Positions 19,647 to 28,722 are shown, counted from the stretch's first letter. The stretch: 64,000 bases of DNA from Streptomyces venezuelae (GCF_008642275.1 NZ_CP029189.1:2588001-2652000); one strand, 5' to 3'. The notes: generated by a model not told the origin, from the sequence alone. Program-made: numbers and translations.

Positions 19647-19833
19647 CCCAACCCAGCCCCGTCGGCACATGACCACCGGCCCCGGGGCAGCGCCCAACCC
19701 AGCCCCGCCGGCGTTCGAGGCGCGGGCCCCGGGGCGGCACCCAACCCAGCCCCGCCGGCGTTTGAGGCGCGGGCCCCGGGGCGGCACCCAACCCAGCCCC
19801 GCCGGCGTTTGAGGCGCGGGGTCCGGGGCGGCG
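19647..19833. repeat. Four tandem copies of a 46-47-bp element
   Basis: Copies start at 19647 (degenerate), 19693, 19740 and 19787. Each begins CCCAACCCAGCCCCGCCGGC, runs through GTTTGAGGCGCGGG and ends CCCCGGGGCGGCA. The last three are nearly identical. The array occupies most of the 293-bp gap between the convergent GH84 and HNH genes and shares its GCCGGCGTTTGAGG core with the element at 10451-10497. Confidence 0.9.
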
Positions 19834-19905
19834 CCCCGGGAAGCCGGGCCGCAGGTCCACCACGACGGGAGCAACCCCGCAGGGGACCGGCGGCCCAGCC
19901 GACAG

Positions 19906-20442
19906 CTACCCGGCCGCGACCCCGATCCGCTCCAGCGCGTCCTCGGCCCCGTACGGCTGGAGATACGGCATCCACCGCGGATCCCGGTGCCCCGTGCCGA
20001 TGATCCGCCACGCCAGCCCGGACGGCGGGGCCGGCTGGTGGCGCAGCCGCCAGCCGAGCTCCAGCAGGTGCCGGTCGGCCTTGACGTGGTTGCAGCGGCG
20101 GCAGGCGGCGACGACGTTGTCCCACGCGTGCTGACCGCCCCGGCTGCGCGGGATGACATGGTCGACGCTGGTGGCGACGGCACCGCAGTACATGCAGCGA
20201 CCGCCGTCCCGCGCGAACAGGGCGCGCCGGGTGAGTGGAACGGGCCCCCGGTAGGGGACCCGCACGAAGCGCTTGAGCCGTACCACGCTGGGCGCGGGGA
20301 CGACCCTTGTCGCGCTGTGCAGATAGGCGCCGGATTCCTCCAGGGAGACTGCTTTGTTCTCCAGGACGAGGACGAGCGCGCGGCGGAGCGGTACGACGCC
20401 GAGGGGCTCGTACGACGCGTTGAGGACCAGGACGTGCGGCAC
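19906..20442 (-). CDS. HNH endonuclease
   Basis: A 178-residue HNH-family protein common in actinomycetes, beginning MPHVLVLNASYEPLGVVPLR. The HNH fold is seen as CMYCG, SVDHVIPRSRGG, WDNVVAACRRCNHVKAD; the two CxxC pairs bind structural zinc and DHVIP carries the catalytic His. GTG 20442 has AAGGAGG seven bases upstream. It stands alone, divergent from the MscS gene. A role in DNA processing or repair is likely, but no restriction partner or intron is nearby. Confidence 0.9.
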   Translation of the reverse strand: MPHVLVLNASYEPLGVVPLRRALVLVLENKAVSLEESGAYLHSATRVVPAPSVVRLKRFVRVPYRGPVPLTRRALFARDGGRCMYCGAVATSVDHVIPRSRGGQHAWDNVVAACRRCNHVKADRHLLELGWRLRHQPAPPSGLAWRIIGTGHRDPRWMPYLQPYGAEDALERIGVAAG

Positions 20443-20726
20443 GGACTGCCTCCTTGTACGTCGGCGGCGCGTGGCTCGCGCCGGGACGATCTGCTCTCCA
20501 GTCTCTCCTTACGGCTGGTCGAAACGCCACCACTCGCCCGTAACGGGTCCGAGGTGTTTTCAACCACAGTCAGTCATCCCCAGGTGAGTCTGGTCTCTCC
20601 CTCGAACACGGCACCAAGGTGAAGGGATTGCCCCGTTAGTGTGGTTGGTCTGTCCCGCATGTCCCCGGATCCGTCCGGGGGTCCCCCGGTTCCGCGGGCA
20701 GACCGCTAGACCTGGAGGTTCCCGTC

Positions 20727-21809
20727 GTGCCCTGGCCCGCCGCCCTGCTGCCACTGGCAGCCGACGTTCCGGACGCGCCCGCATCGGTCAAGGAGGCGCA
20801 GGAGAGCGTCACCGAGGCCGCCAGCTTCATCGAGCAGAACTGGGCCACCTGGCTGAGCATCGGTCTGCGGATCCTGCTGATCGTCGTGATAGCGGCGGTG
20901 ATCCGCTCGGCGGTCCGCAAGGCCCTGACCAAGCTCATAACCCGGATGAACACCAGCGCCGAGGCGGTGGAGGGCACCGCTCTGGGCGGGCTGCTGGTCA
21001 ATGCGGAGCGGCGGCGCCAGCGTTCGGAGGCGATCGGCTCGGTGCTCCGGTCGGTGGCCTCGTTCCTGATCCTCGGTACGGCCGCGCTCATGGTCCTGGC
21101 CGCGCTGAAGATCGATCTGGCCCCGCTGCTGGCGAGTGCCGGTGTGGCCGGTGTGGCGATCGGTTTCGGTGCCAGGAACCTGGTGACGGACTTCCTGTCC
21201 GGCGTCTTCATGATCATGGAGGACCAGTACGGCGTCGGCGACAAGATCGACGCGGGTGTGGCCTCGGGCGAGGTCATCGAGGTCGGGCTGCGCGTGACCA
21301 AGCTGCGCGGGGACAACGGCGAGATCTGGTACGTGCGCAACGGCGAGATCAAGCGGATCGGCAACCTCAGCCAGGGCTGGGCGACCGCCGGGGTGGACGT
21401 CCAGGTCAGGCCCTCGGAGAACCTGTCCCGGATCCGCGAGGTGGTCAAGCAGGTCGCCGACGCCATGGCCAAGGAGTCCCCGTGGGACGAGCGCCTGTGG
21501 GGTCCGGTGGAGGTCCTGGGCCTGGACGAGGTGCTGCTCGCCTCGATGACCGTGAAGGTGTCCGCCAAGACCATGCCCGGCCAGCAGTTCGCGGTGGAGC
21601 GGGAGCTGCGCTGGCGGATCAAGGAGGCCTTCGACGCCGCGGGCATCCGGATCATCGGCGGCGTTCCGGCCGCGGAGGAGGACGAGGAGGCCCCGGCGGA
21701 CCCCTCGGCCTCGGTCGCCGCGCCGTCCGCCCTCGCCAACCCGGCCTCACCGCAGTCGCTGGCCACCGCCCCGATCCCGCCGCCGGCCGGCCCCCGGATC
21801 ACCAAGTAG
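20727..21809 (+). CDS. MscS-family mechanosensitive ion channel
   Basis: A 360-residue membrane channel releasing solutes on hypo-osmotic shock. Helix 1 is WLSIGLRILLIVVIAAVIR, helix 2 ASFLILGTAALMVLAALK, and the pore helix LASAGVAGVAIGFGARNLV followed by the MscS signature FLSGVFMIMEDQYGVGD. The beta and alpha/beta cytoplasmic domains continue to about 310; an acidic and Pro/Ala-rich tail follows. GTG 20727 has GGAGG eight bases upstream. A 15-bp hairpin terminates it just before the csn promoter. Confidence 0.93.
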   Translation: MPWPAALLPLAADVPDAPASVKEAQESVTEAASFIEQNWATWLSIGLRILLIVVIAAVIRSAVRKALTKLITRMNTSAEAVEGTALGGLLVNAERRRQRSEAIGSVLRSVASFLILGTAALMVLAALKIDLAPLLASAGVAGVAIGFGARNLVTDFLSGVFMIMEDQYGVGDKIDAGVASGEVIEVGLRVTKLRGDNGEIWYVRNGEIKRIGNLSQGWATAGVDVQVRPSENLSRIREVVKQVADAMAKESPWDERLWGPVEVLGLDEVLLASMTVKVSAKTMPGQQFAVERELRWRIKEAFDAAGIRIIGGVPAAEEDEEAPADPSASVAAPSALANPASPQSLATAPIPPPAGPRITK

Positions 21810-21846
21810 CCGTACGCCGCACGGGCCCCGCTCGCCCGTGACGCCC

Positions 21847-21896
21847 CCGCTGCCCCGCAGGTCGTTCGTGAAACGACACAGCCTGCGGGGCAGCGG
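21847..21896 (+). terminator. Terminator of the MscS gene
   Basis: CCGCTGCCCCGCAGG (21847-21861) is exactly complementary to 21882-21896; a small TCGTT/AACGA hairpin lies in the loop. It insulates the csn operon from upstream transcription. Confidence 0.85.
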
Positions 21897-21898
21897 CA

Positions 21899-21935
21899 TT
21901 GACACACTTCAGCAGGTGATAGGAAACTTACCTAA
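21899..21935 (+). promoter_or_regulatory. csn operon promoter region with CsnR-type operator
   Basis: A -35-like TTGACA (21899-21904) is followed by TAGGAAACTTACCTA (21920-21934), a 15-bp palindrome with one mismatched pair. I recall the CsnR box of chitosanase genes as close to TTAGGAAAGTTTCCTAA, and this matches it well. The palindrome lies where the -10 element would be, 31 bp before the csnR start, so the repressor would block RNA polymerase and control its own operon. Confidence 0.75.
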
Positions 21936-21965
21936 CAGATCACCTCGGTGAGGGAGAGCCGCTCG

Positions 21966-23195
21966 ATGCCCGCCGCCACGCCCGGAACGCCCAGCCTGTT
22001 GCGCGCCATGAACGACCGGGCCGCACTCGAACTCCTGCTGACGCACGGCCCGCTGTCCCGGACCCGCATCGGGCACCTGACCGGGCTGTCCAAGCCCACC
22101 GCCTCCCAGCTGCTCGCCCGCCTCGAAGCGGTCGGGCTGGTCGTGGCCACCGGCACGGACGGCGGCCGTCCCGGCCCCAGCGCCCAGCTCTACGCGATCA
22201 ACCCCCGGGCCGCCTACGTCGGCGGTCTCGACGTCACCCCGGAGCGGGTGCTGGCGGCCGTCGCCGACCTCACCGGCACGGTGGTCGCCACCCACGAGGT
22301 CCCCTACACCGAGGGCGCGGAAGCCGTCGACCAGGTGACCGAGGCCCTCGGCGAGGCGGTCAAGGCGGCCGGACTGACCCGCACCGACCTGAGCCGGGTG
22401 GTCATCGGCACACCGGGCGCCTTCGACCCCCAGACGGGTCGCCTGCGCTACGCCAGCCACCTCCCCGGCTGGCACTCCCCCACCCTGCTGGAGGAGCTGG
22501 CGGCGGCCCTGCCGATGCCCGTCGAATACGAGAACGACGTCAACCTCGCCGCCGTCGCCGAACAGCGGCTCGGCGCCGCCCGCGGCCACGAGGACTTCGT
22601 CCTGTTGTGGAACGAGGAGGGCCTGGGCGCCGCCCTGGTCCTGGGCGGCCGGCTGCACCGCGGCTGGACCGGCGGCGCCGGCGAGGTGGGCTTCCTGCCC
22701 GTGCCGGGCCGGCCCCTGGTCCGGCAGGTCACCCGGGCCAACTCCGGCGGGTACCAGGAGCTGGCCGGTGTGGAGGGACTGCCCCGGCTCGCCGCCGAAC
22801 TGGGCGTGGAACCGGCGGACGCCCCCGGTGCGCCCGGGGCTCCCGGAGCACCGCACGGGCCGGAGGTCGCCGCCGCGGTCGCCCTGCTCACGCGGGCCGC
22901 CGCCGCCCCGGAGGGAGCGCACCTGCGGTTCCTGCAGGCGTACGCGACCGCGCTGGCCACCGGTCTCGCCTCGGTCGTCGCCGTGCTGGACCCGGAGATC
23001 GTGGTCCTGTCCGGGGCGGCGATCAGCGCGGGCGGCGAGCCGCTGCGCGCGCTGCTGGAGGCCGAACTCGCGGAACTGGCCCCGTCCCGGCCCCGGCTGG
23101 TCCCCGGCGAGGTCCGGGAGCGGCCCGTCCTGCACGGCGCACTGGAGAGCGCGCTGGCCGCCACCCGGGACGAGGTGTTCGACACCTCGGGCTGA
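21966..23195 (+). CDS. csnR: ROK-family transcriptional repressor CsnR
   Basis: A 409-residue ROK protein: an N-terminal winged helix (RTRIGHLTGLSKPTASQLLARL) is fused to a sugar-kinase-like sensor domain (YVGGLDV, IGTPGAFDP, ENDVNLAAVAEQ, GWTGGAGEVG). The usual ROK zinc-binding cysteine motif is not evident. ATG 21966 is chosen because AGGGAGAG lies nine bases upstream; GTG 21948 precedes that site. It is the first gene before a lipoprotein, two permeases, a GH4 enzyme and a kinase, which matches the csnR-K operon for chitosan oligosaccharide uptake in S. coelicolor. It likely releases DNA on binding glucosamine oligomers. Confidence 0.88.
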   Translation: MPAATPGTPSLLRAMNDRAALELLLTHGPLSRTRIGHLTGLSKPTASQLLARLEAVGLVVATGTDGGRPGPSAQLYAINPRAAYVGGLDVTPERVLAAVADLTGTVVATHEVPYTEGAEAVDQVTEALGEAVKAAGLTRTDLSRVVIGTPGAFDPQTGRLRYASHLPGWHSPTLLEELAAALPMPVEYENDVNLAAVAEQRLGAARGHEDFVLLWNEEGLGAALVLGGRLHRGWTGGAGEVGFLPVPGRPLVRQVTRANSGGYQELAGVEGLPRLAAELGVEPADAPGAPGAPGAPHGPEVAAAVALLTRAAAAPEGAHLRFLQAYATALATGLASVVAVLDPEIVVLSGAAISAGGEPLRALLEAELAELAPSRPRLVPGEVRERPVLHGALESALAATRDEVFDTSG

Positions 23196-23339
23196 CCGCC
23201 CGGCGCCCGCCGTCGCACTCCTCCCCGTACCCCGGCACCCCCACACGGCACGCCCGCACACCCGCGCACCCCGCACGCCCCACCGCCACACCCACCGGCA
23301 CCCCCCACGGAAGTTCCTCCAGAGAGAGCGAGCCCCGCC
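23196..23339 (+). promoter_or_regulatory. C-rich, G-poor leader between csnR and csnE
   Basis: These 144 bp hold no open frame. Much of 23215-23320 is very rich in C with scattered CA/CC dinucleotides and few G, so its RNA should be unstructured. This composition resembles Rho-loading sites and could set the repressor apart from the transport genes; no intrinsic hairpin is seen. GAGAGAG near 23322-23328 is the only candidate ribosome site for csnE. Confidence 0.3.
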
Positions 23340-24674
23340 ATGCCCAGAACCGGACGCCTGACCACCGCGACCGCCGTCCTCGCCGCGATATCCGCCCTCG
23401 CCACGGCCTGTACGGGCCAGGGCGCGGACACCGCCTCCGACGATCCGAAGGCGGACGTCACCCTCACCTTCTGGCACGGCTGGTCCGCGCCGGGCGAGGC
23501 CAAGGCGATCGAGGACAACATCGCCCGGTTCGAGAAGGCGCATCCGAACATCAAGGTCCAGGTCACCGGCAACATGACCGACGACAAGATCAACCAGGCG
23601 CTGCGGGCGGGCGGGGACAAGGCTCCCGACGTGGTCTCCTCCTTCACCACCGACAGCGTGGGCAAGTTCTGCAACTCCCGCGCCTTCGCCGACCTGAACC
23701 CCTTCCTCGCGAAGTCCGGGATGGACAAGACGAAGGTCTTCCCCAAGACCCTCCTGGAGTACACGGAGTTCGAGGGCAACCAGTGCACGCTGCCGCTGCT
23801 GCACGACGCGTACGGCCTCGTCTACGACAAGACCGCCTTCGCGGCCGCCGGAATCACCGAGCCCCCGAAGACGTGGAGCCAGTTCGCCGAGGTCGCGCAG
23901 AAGCTCACCACGCCCAAGGGCGACTCGTACGAACGGGTCGGCCTGATGCCCACCTTCCACGGCTACGAGACCACCCCGATGCGGCTCGCCGCCCAGTGGA
24001 GCCCCACCTACTTCACCCCCGACGGCAGGTCCGGGCTCGCCGCTGACCCGGCCTTCGCGAAGATGCTGACCGCGCAGAAGGACCTGGTGGGCAAGCTCGG
24101 CGGCTACGAGAAGCTGGAGCGGTTCCGCAGCACCTTCGGGGACGAGTGGAGCTCCGAGCACCCCTTCCACACCGGCCAGGTGGTCATGCAGATCGACGGC
24201 GAATGGCGGGCCGCGATGGCGAAGGAGGCCGGCGTCACGTTCGAGATCGGCACCGCGCCGCTGCCCGTCCCCGACGAGCAGGCCGCCGACTACGGCAAGG
24301 GCTACCTCTCCGGCACGATCATGGGCATCGCCGCGGGGAGCAGGAAGCAGAACGCCGCCTGGGAGCTGGTCAAGTACATGACCACCGACACCGAGGCGGT
24401 GGTGGCCTTCGCCAACGCCATCCACAACATCCCGTCCACGTTCGCCGCCCTGGAGTCCCCGGACCTCCAGGTGACCCCGGAGTCCAAGACCTTCCTCGAC
24501 ATCGCCCGGCACCCGAAGTCCAGCACCACCCCGGCCAAGGCCGACGGCGGCACCTACCAGCTGACCTTCACGGACTTCGCGTACGCCGTCGAGAAGGGCG
24601 ACGTCGGCGACATCCCGGCCGGTCTCGCCAAGACCGACCGGCAGATCGACACGGACATCGCGAAGGCGAAGTAG
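23340..24674 (+). CDS. csnE: ABC sugar-binding lipoprotein CsnE
   Basis: A 444-residue family-1 extracellular solute-binding protein. The lipoprotein signal peptide ends at LATAC with Cys24 as the lipidated residue. The mature part starts with VTLTFWHGWSAPGEAKA, typical of oligosaccharide binders, and has the DVVSSFTTDS and IDGEWRAAM segments of the family. It should capture glucosamine oligosaccharides at the membrane surface and deliver them to CsnF/CsnG. No ATPase gene is in the operon, so a shared MsiK-type ATPase elsewhere is expected, as for other Streptomyces sugar importers. Confidence 0.88.
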   Translation: MPRTGRLTTATAVLAAISALATACTGQGADTASDDPKADVTLTFWHGWSAPGEAKAIEDNIARFEKAHPNIKVQVTGNMTDDKINQALRAGGDKAPDVVSSFTTDSVGKFCNSRAFADLNPFLAKSGMDKTKVFPKTLLEYTEFEGNQCTLPLLHDAYGLVYDKTAFAAAGITEPPKTWSQFAEVAQKLTTPKGDSYERVGLMPTFHGYETTPMRLAAQWSPTYFTPDGRSGLAADPAFAKMLTAQKDLVGKLGGYEKLERFRSTFGDEWSSEHPFHTGQVVMQIDGEWRAAMAKEAGVTFEIGTAPLPVPDEQAADYGKGYLSGTIMGIAAGSRKQNAAWELVKYMTTDTEAVVAFANAIHNIPSTFAALESPDLQVTPESKTFLDIARHPKSSTTPAKADGGTYQLTFTDFAYAVEKGDVGDIPAGLAKTDRQIDTDIAKAK

Positions 24675-24678
24675 CACG

Positions 24679-25623
24679 GTGACCGGCGCCCACCCCCTGC
24701 GGTCGAAGCGGCGGCGCTCCGCCCTGCGGACCGCGGCCTTCATGTCCCCCTGGCTGATCGGCTTCGCCGTCTTCTTCCTCTACCCGCTGCTGTCCACCCT
24801 GTACTTCTCCTTCACCCGGTACGACGGCTTCCGGCAGCCGGCCTTCAACGGCCTGGACAACTGGAGCTACGTCTTCACGGACTATCCGCTCTTCTGGCCG
24901 GCCATGCGCAACACTCTGTGGCTGGTCCTGGTGATGGTGACCTGCCGGGTCGCCTTCGGCCTCGGCATCGGCCTGCTCATCACGAAGATCAAGACCGGGG
25001 CCGGGGTCTTCCGGACCCTGTTCTACCTGCCCTACCTGGCCCCGCCGGTCGCCGCGACCCTCGCCTTCGTCTTCCTGCTCAACCCCGGCACCGGCCCCGT
25101 CGCCACCCTGCTGGAAGCGGTGGGGCTGCCCAGCCCCGGCTGGTTCACCGACGCCGACTGGTCCAAGCCGGGCCTGACCGCCCTCGCCCTGTGGGGGGTG
25201 GGCGACCTGATGGTCATCTTCATGGCCGCGCTGCTCGACGTACCGAAGGAGCAGTACGAGGCCGCGGAGCTGGACGGGGCCGGCGCCTGGGCGCGGTTCC
25301 GGCACATCACCCTTCCCAACATCGCGCCGATCATCATGTTCGCCGTGGTCACCGGGGTCATCCAGGCCATGCAGTACTACGCCCAGCCGCTGGTGGCGGG
25401 GAAGGTCGCGGCCGGGGTGATCGGCGGCTCGGGACAGCAGTTCGAGCCGGGCTATCCCGACAAGTCCACCCTGACGCTCCCCCAGCTCGTCTACAACCTC
25501 GGGTTCCAGCGCTTCGACTACGGCACCGCGTGTGTCGTCGCGCTCGTCCTGTTCTCCCTCTCCATGGCCTTCACCGCGCTCCTGATGCGGCGCCGTGGCG
25601 GTCTGATCGGAGCGGATCGATGA
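24679..25623 (+). CDS. csnF: ABC sugar permease CsnF
   Basis: A 314-residue MalF-type permease with six membrane helices (first: AFMSPWLIGFAVFFLYPLLS). The EAA loop that contacts the ATPase reads EQYEAAELDGAGAWARFRHI. The GTG start is four bases after the csnE stop, and the end overlaps csnG by ATGA, so translation is coupled. It forms the channel with CsnG. Confidence 0.9.
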   Translation: MTGAHPLRSKRRRSALRTAAFMSPWLIGFAVFFLYPLLSTLYFSFTRYDGFRQPAFNGLDNWSYVFTDYPLFWPAMRNTLWLVLVMVTCRVAFGLGIGLLITKIKTGAGVFRTLFYLPYLAPPVAATLAFVFLLNPGTGPVATLLEAVGLPSPGWFTDADWSKPGLTALALWGVGDLMVIFMAALLDVPKEQYEAAELDGAGAWARFRHITLPNIAPIIMFAVVTGVIQAMQYYAQPLVAGKVAAGVIGGSGQQFEPGYPDKSTLTLPQLVYNLGFQRFDYGTACVVALVLFSLSMAFTALLMRRRGGLIGADR

Positions 25624-26474
25624 GCAGCGCACACGCCGGCCGCAGATCCTCCAGGGCGGCCCTGCACTGGGTCGGGGTGCACGCGCTGGGTGTGGCCGCC
25701 GCCCTCTTCTTCGTCCTCCCCTTCGTCTTCCTCCTGCTCACCTCCCTGATGGGCGACCGGCAGGCACTGACCCGCGACCTGTGGCCGGACACCTGGGAAT
25801 GGGGCAACTACGCGAAGGTGTGGCACACCCCGGGCTTTCTGACCTGGTGGCGCAACACGCTCCTGTACGCCGGACTCGGCACCCTGTTGACCGTGGTCTC
25901 CTCCGTGCCCGTCGCGTACGCGCTCGCCAAGTTCCGCTTCCGCGGGCGGCGGCTCGCGCTGCTCCTCGTGATCGCCATGATGATGCTGCCGCCGCAGGTG
26001 GTGGTCATCCCCATGTACCTGTTCTGGGCCAGGCAGCTCGACCTGTCGGGCACCCTGTGGCCACTGATCGTCCCGATGGCCTTCGGCGACGCCTTCTCCG
26101 TCTTCCTGCTCCGCCAGTTCCTGCTGACCATCCCCGACGAGTACCTGGACGCCGCCCGCGTCGACGGCTGCGGCGAGATACGCACCCTGCTGCGCGTGGT
26201 CCTGCCGATGGCCCGGCCCGGCATCGCGGCCGTCGCGCTCTTCCAGTTCTTCTGCGCCTGGAACGACTACTTCGGCCCGCAGATCTACGCCTCGGACAAC
26301 CCCGCCGCCTGGACCCTCAGTTACGGACTGGAGTCCTTCAAGGGGGCGCACCACACCAACTGGAACCTGACCATGGCCGCGACCGTACTGGTCATGGCCC
26401 CGGTGATCGTCCTCTTCTTCTTCGCTCAGAAGGCGTTCGTCGAGGGAGTCACCCTGACCGGCGTGAAAGGCTGA
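25620..26474 (+). CDS. csnG: ABC sugar permease CsnG
   Basis: A 284-residue MalG-type permease. The first helix is LGVAAALFFVLPFVFLLLTS, and the EAA loop is EYLDAARVDGCGEIRTLLRV. ATG 25620 overlaps the csnF stop as ATGA, fixing the start. The frame continues open upstream only because of GC bias. It pairs with CsnF to import the oligosaccharide. Confidence 0.92.
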   Translation: MSSAHAGRRSSRAALHWVGVHALGVAAALFFVLPFVFLLLTSLMGDRQALTRDLWPDTWEWGNYAKVWHTPGFLTWWRNTLLYAGLGTLLTVVSSVPVAYALAKFRFRGRRLALLLVIAMMMLPPQVVVIPMYLFWARQLDLSGTLWPLIVPMAFGDAFSVFLLRQFLLTIPDEYLDAARVDGCGEIRTLLRVVLPMARPGIAAVALFQFFCAWNDYFGPQIYASDNPAAWTLSYGLESFKGAHHTNWNLTMAATVLVMAPVIVLFFFAQKAFVEGVTLTGVKG

Positions 26475-26476
26475 CG

Positions 26477-27742
26477 ATGAAACTCGCAGTGGTGGGCGGC
26501 GGTTCCACCTACACCCCCGAACTGGTCGACGGGTTCGCACGGCTGCGCGACACCCTGCCCGTCGAGGAGCTGGTGCTGATCGACCCGGCTACCGAACGCC
26601 TGGAGCTGATCGGCGGCCTGGCCCGGCGGATCTTCGCCCGGCAGGGCCACCCGGGCCGCGTCACCACCACCTCCGACCTCGACGCGGGCATCGCCGGGGC
26701 CGACGCGGTACTGCTCCAGCTGCGCGTCGGCGGACAGGCCGCCCGGCTGGGGGACGAGACCTGGCCGCTGGAGTGCGGCTGCGTCGGCCAGGAGACCACG
26801 GGCGCGGGCGGGCTCGCCAAGGCGCTGCGCACGGTCCCGGTGGTCCTCGACATCGCCGAGCGGGTCCGGCGGGCCAGCCCGGACGCGTGGATCATCGACT
26901 TCACCAATCCGGTCGGCATCGTCACCCGGGCCCTGCTGCGGGCCGGGCACAAGGCCGTCGGACTGTGCAACGTCGCCATCGGCCTCCAGCGGAAGTTCGC
27001 GGCCCTGCTGGACCTGGCACCGGCCGACATCCACCTGGACCACGTGGGCCTCAACCACCTCACCTGGGAGACGGGCGTGCGCCGGGGCGGCCCGGACGGC
27101 GAGGACCTCCTGCCGGGGCTGCTCACCGCGCACGGCGAGGCCGTCGCCGGGGACCTGCGGCTGCCGCGGGCGGTGCTGGACCGGCTCGGCGTCGTGCCCT
27201 CGTACTACCTGCGCTACTTCTACGCCCACGACGAGGTCGTCCGGGAACTCGGGACCAAGCCCTCGCGGGCCGCCGAGGTCGCGGCGATGGAACACGAACT
27301 GCTGGCCCTGTACGGGGATCCCACGCTCGACGAGAAGCCGGCGCTGCTGGCGAAGCGGGGCGGGGCCTTCTACTCCGAGGCCGCCGTGGACCTGGCCGCC
27401 TCCCTCCTCGGCGACGGCGGACCGGCCGTGCAGGTGGTCAACACGTACAACAACGGCACGCTGCCCTTCCTGCCGGACGACGCGGTGATCGAGGTGCAGG
27501 CCCGTGTCGACGGATCCGGCGCCTCCGCGCTGGCGGTGCCCCGGCTCGACCCGCTCTTCTCGGGGCTGATCTCGCACGTGAGCGCGTACGAGGACCTCGC
27601 GCTGGACGCGGCCCTGCGCGGCGGGCGCGAGCGGGTCTTCAAGGCGCTGCTGGCGCACCCGCTCATCGGGCAGTTCGACCTGGCCGAAGGGCTGACCGAC
27701 CGGCTCCTCGCGCACAACAAGGAGCACCTGCCATGGGCGTGA
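26477..27742 (+). CDS. csnH: GH4-family glycosidase CsnH
   Basis: A 421-residue cytoplasmic family-4 glycoside hydrolase, which uses NAD and a divalent metal and cleaves by an oxidation-elimination route. The dinucleotide-binding start is KLAVVGGGSTYTPELVDGF; CNVAIG supplies the metal-binding Cys and GLNHLTW the metal-binding His. ATG 26477 is two bases after the csnG stop. In the operon it should break imported chitosan oligomers or their phosphorylated forms into monomers. GH4 enzymes often act on 6-phospho sugars, so the order of action with CsnK is uncertain. Confidence 0.9.
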   Translation: MKLAVVGGGSTYTPELVDGFARLRDTLPVEELVLIDPATERLELIGGLARRIFARQGHPGRVTTTSDLDAGIAGADAVLLQLRVGGQAARLGDETWPLECGCVGQETTGAGGLAKALRTVPVVLDIAERVRRASPDAWIIDFTNPVGIVTRALLRAGHKAVGLCNVAIGLQRKFAALLDLAPADIHLDHVGLNHLTWETGVRRGGPDGEDLLPGLLTAHGEAVAGDLRLPRAVLDRLGVVPSYYLRYFYAHDEVVRELGTKPSRAAEVAAMEHELLALYGDPTLDEKPALLAKRGGAFYSEAAVDLAASLLGDGGPAVQVVNTYNNGTLPFLPDDAVIEVQARVDGSGASALAVPRLDPLFSGLISHVSAYEDLALDAALRGGRERVFKALLAHPLIGQFDLAEGLTDRLLAHNKEHLPWA

Positions 27743-28722
27743 CCCTCCCCTCGGTACTGGCGATCGACGCGGGCAACAGCAAGACGGACGTGGCGCTCCT
27801 CGCCCCGGACGGCTCGGTGCTGTGCTCCGGCCAGGCCGGGGGCTTCCAGCCGCCGCGCACGGGGGTGGCCGCGGCGGTCGACGTGCTGGCCGAGGCGATG
27901 GCCGACGCCGGGCTGCGCGCGGACCCCGCGGCCGGGCCGTGGGCCGAACGGGTGTCGGCGTGCCTGGCCAACGCCGACTTCGCGGTGGAGGAACGGGAGC
28001 TGGCACGGGAGATCGAGCGCCGCGGCTGGGGCCGTGCGACGGCCGTGCACAACGACACCTTCGCGCTGCTGCGCTCCGGGCTGCCGACGGGCGCCGGCCC
28101 GTGCGGGGTCGCGGTGGTGTGCGGGGCGGGCATCAACTGCGTCGGGATGACCCCCGACGGGCGGACCGCGCGCTTCCCGGCGGTCGGGCGGATCTCCGGC
28201 GACTGGGGCGGCGGGGGCGGACTGGCCGAGGAGGCCCTGTGGTGCGCGGCCCGGGCCGAGGACGGCCGGGGCGGGCCGACGGAGCTGGCCCGGGCGCTGC
28301 CCGCGCACTTCGGCCACGCGTCCATGGCTTCGCTGATCGAGGCGATGCACCTGGGCCGGGTCCCGCTCGCGCGGCGGCACGAACTGACCCCGGTGCTGTT
28401 CGCGGTGGCGGCCGCCGGGGACCCGGTGGCGCTGTCGCTGGTGCACCGGCAGGCGGACGAGGTGACGGCCATGGCGTCGGTGGCGCTGGAACGCCTGGGC
28501 CTGCTGGAGCAGGAGGTACCGGTGGTGCTGGGCGGCAGCGTGCTGGCGGCCGGTCACCCGCAGCTCAACGACCGGATCGCGGCGGGCCTCGCCGAACGGG
28601 CTCCGCGCGCCCGGATCTCCGTGATCACGGCGCCGCCCGTGCTCGGTGCCGCCCTGCTGGGTCTGGACGCGCTCGGATCCGCTCCCCCGGCGTACCGGAA
28701 ACTCCGTGCCCATTTCGGTTGA
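27733..28722 (+). CDS. csnK: BadF/BcrA-type sugar kinase CsnK
   Basis: A 329-residue ASKHA-fold kinase of the N-acetylglucosamine/glucosamine kinase group. Phosphate 1 motif is LAIDAGNSKTDVALL, phosphate 2 GVAVVCGAGINCVG, with GRISGDWGGGGGLAEEA near the sugar site and VPVVLGGSVL as the adenosine motif. ATG 27733 overlaps the csnH end by 10 bp, with GGAG eight bases upstream. It likely phosphorylates glucosamine or its oligomers to feed amino-sugar metabolism. It is the last csn gene; no clear hairpin follows. Confidence 0.88.
   Translation: MGVTLPSVLAIDAGNSKTDVALLAPDGSVLCSGQAGGFQPPRTGVAAAVDVLAEAMADAGLRADPAAGPWAERVSACLANADFAVEERELAREIERRGWGRATAVHNDTFALLRSGLPTGAGPCGVAVVCGAGINCVGMTPDGRTARFPAVGRISGDWGGGGGLAEEALWCAARAEDGRGGPTELARALPAHFGHASMASLIEAMHLGRVPLARRHELTPVLFAVAAAGDPVALSLVHRQADEVTAMASVALERLGLLEQEVPVVLGGSVLAAGHPQLNDRIAAGLAERAPRARISVITAPPVLGAALLGLDALGSAPPAYRKLRAHFG

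Noticed and set aside
19647..19833. CRISPR-like repeat array
   Set aside because: Copies are directly adjacent without unique spacers and no cas genes are present; it is a tandem repeat.
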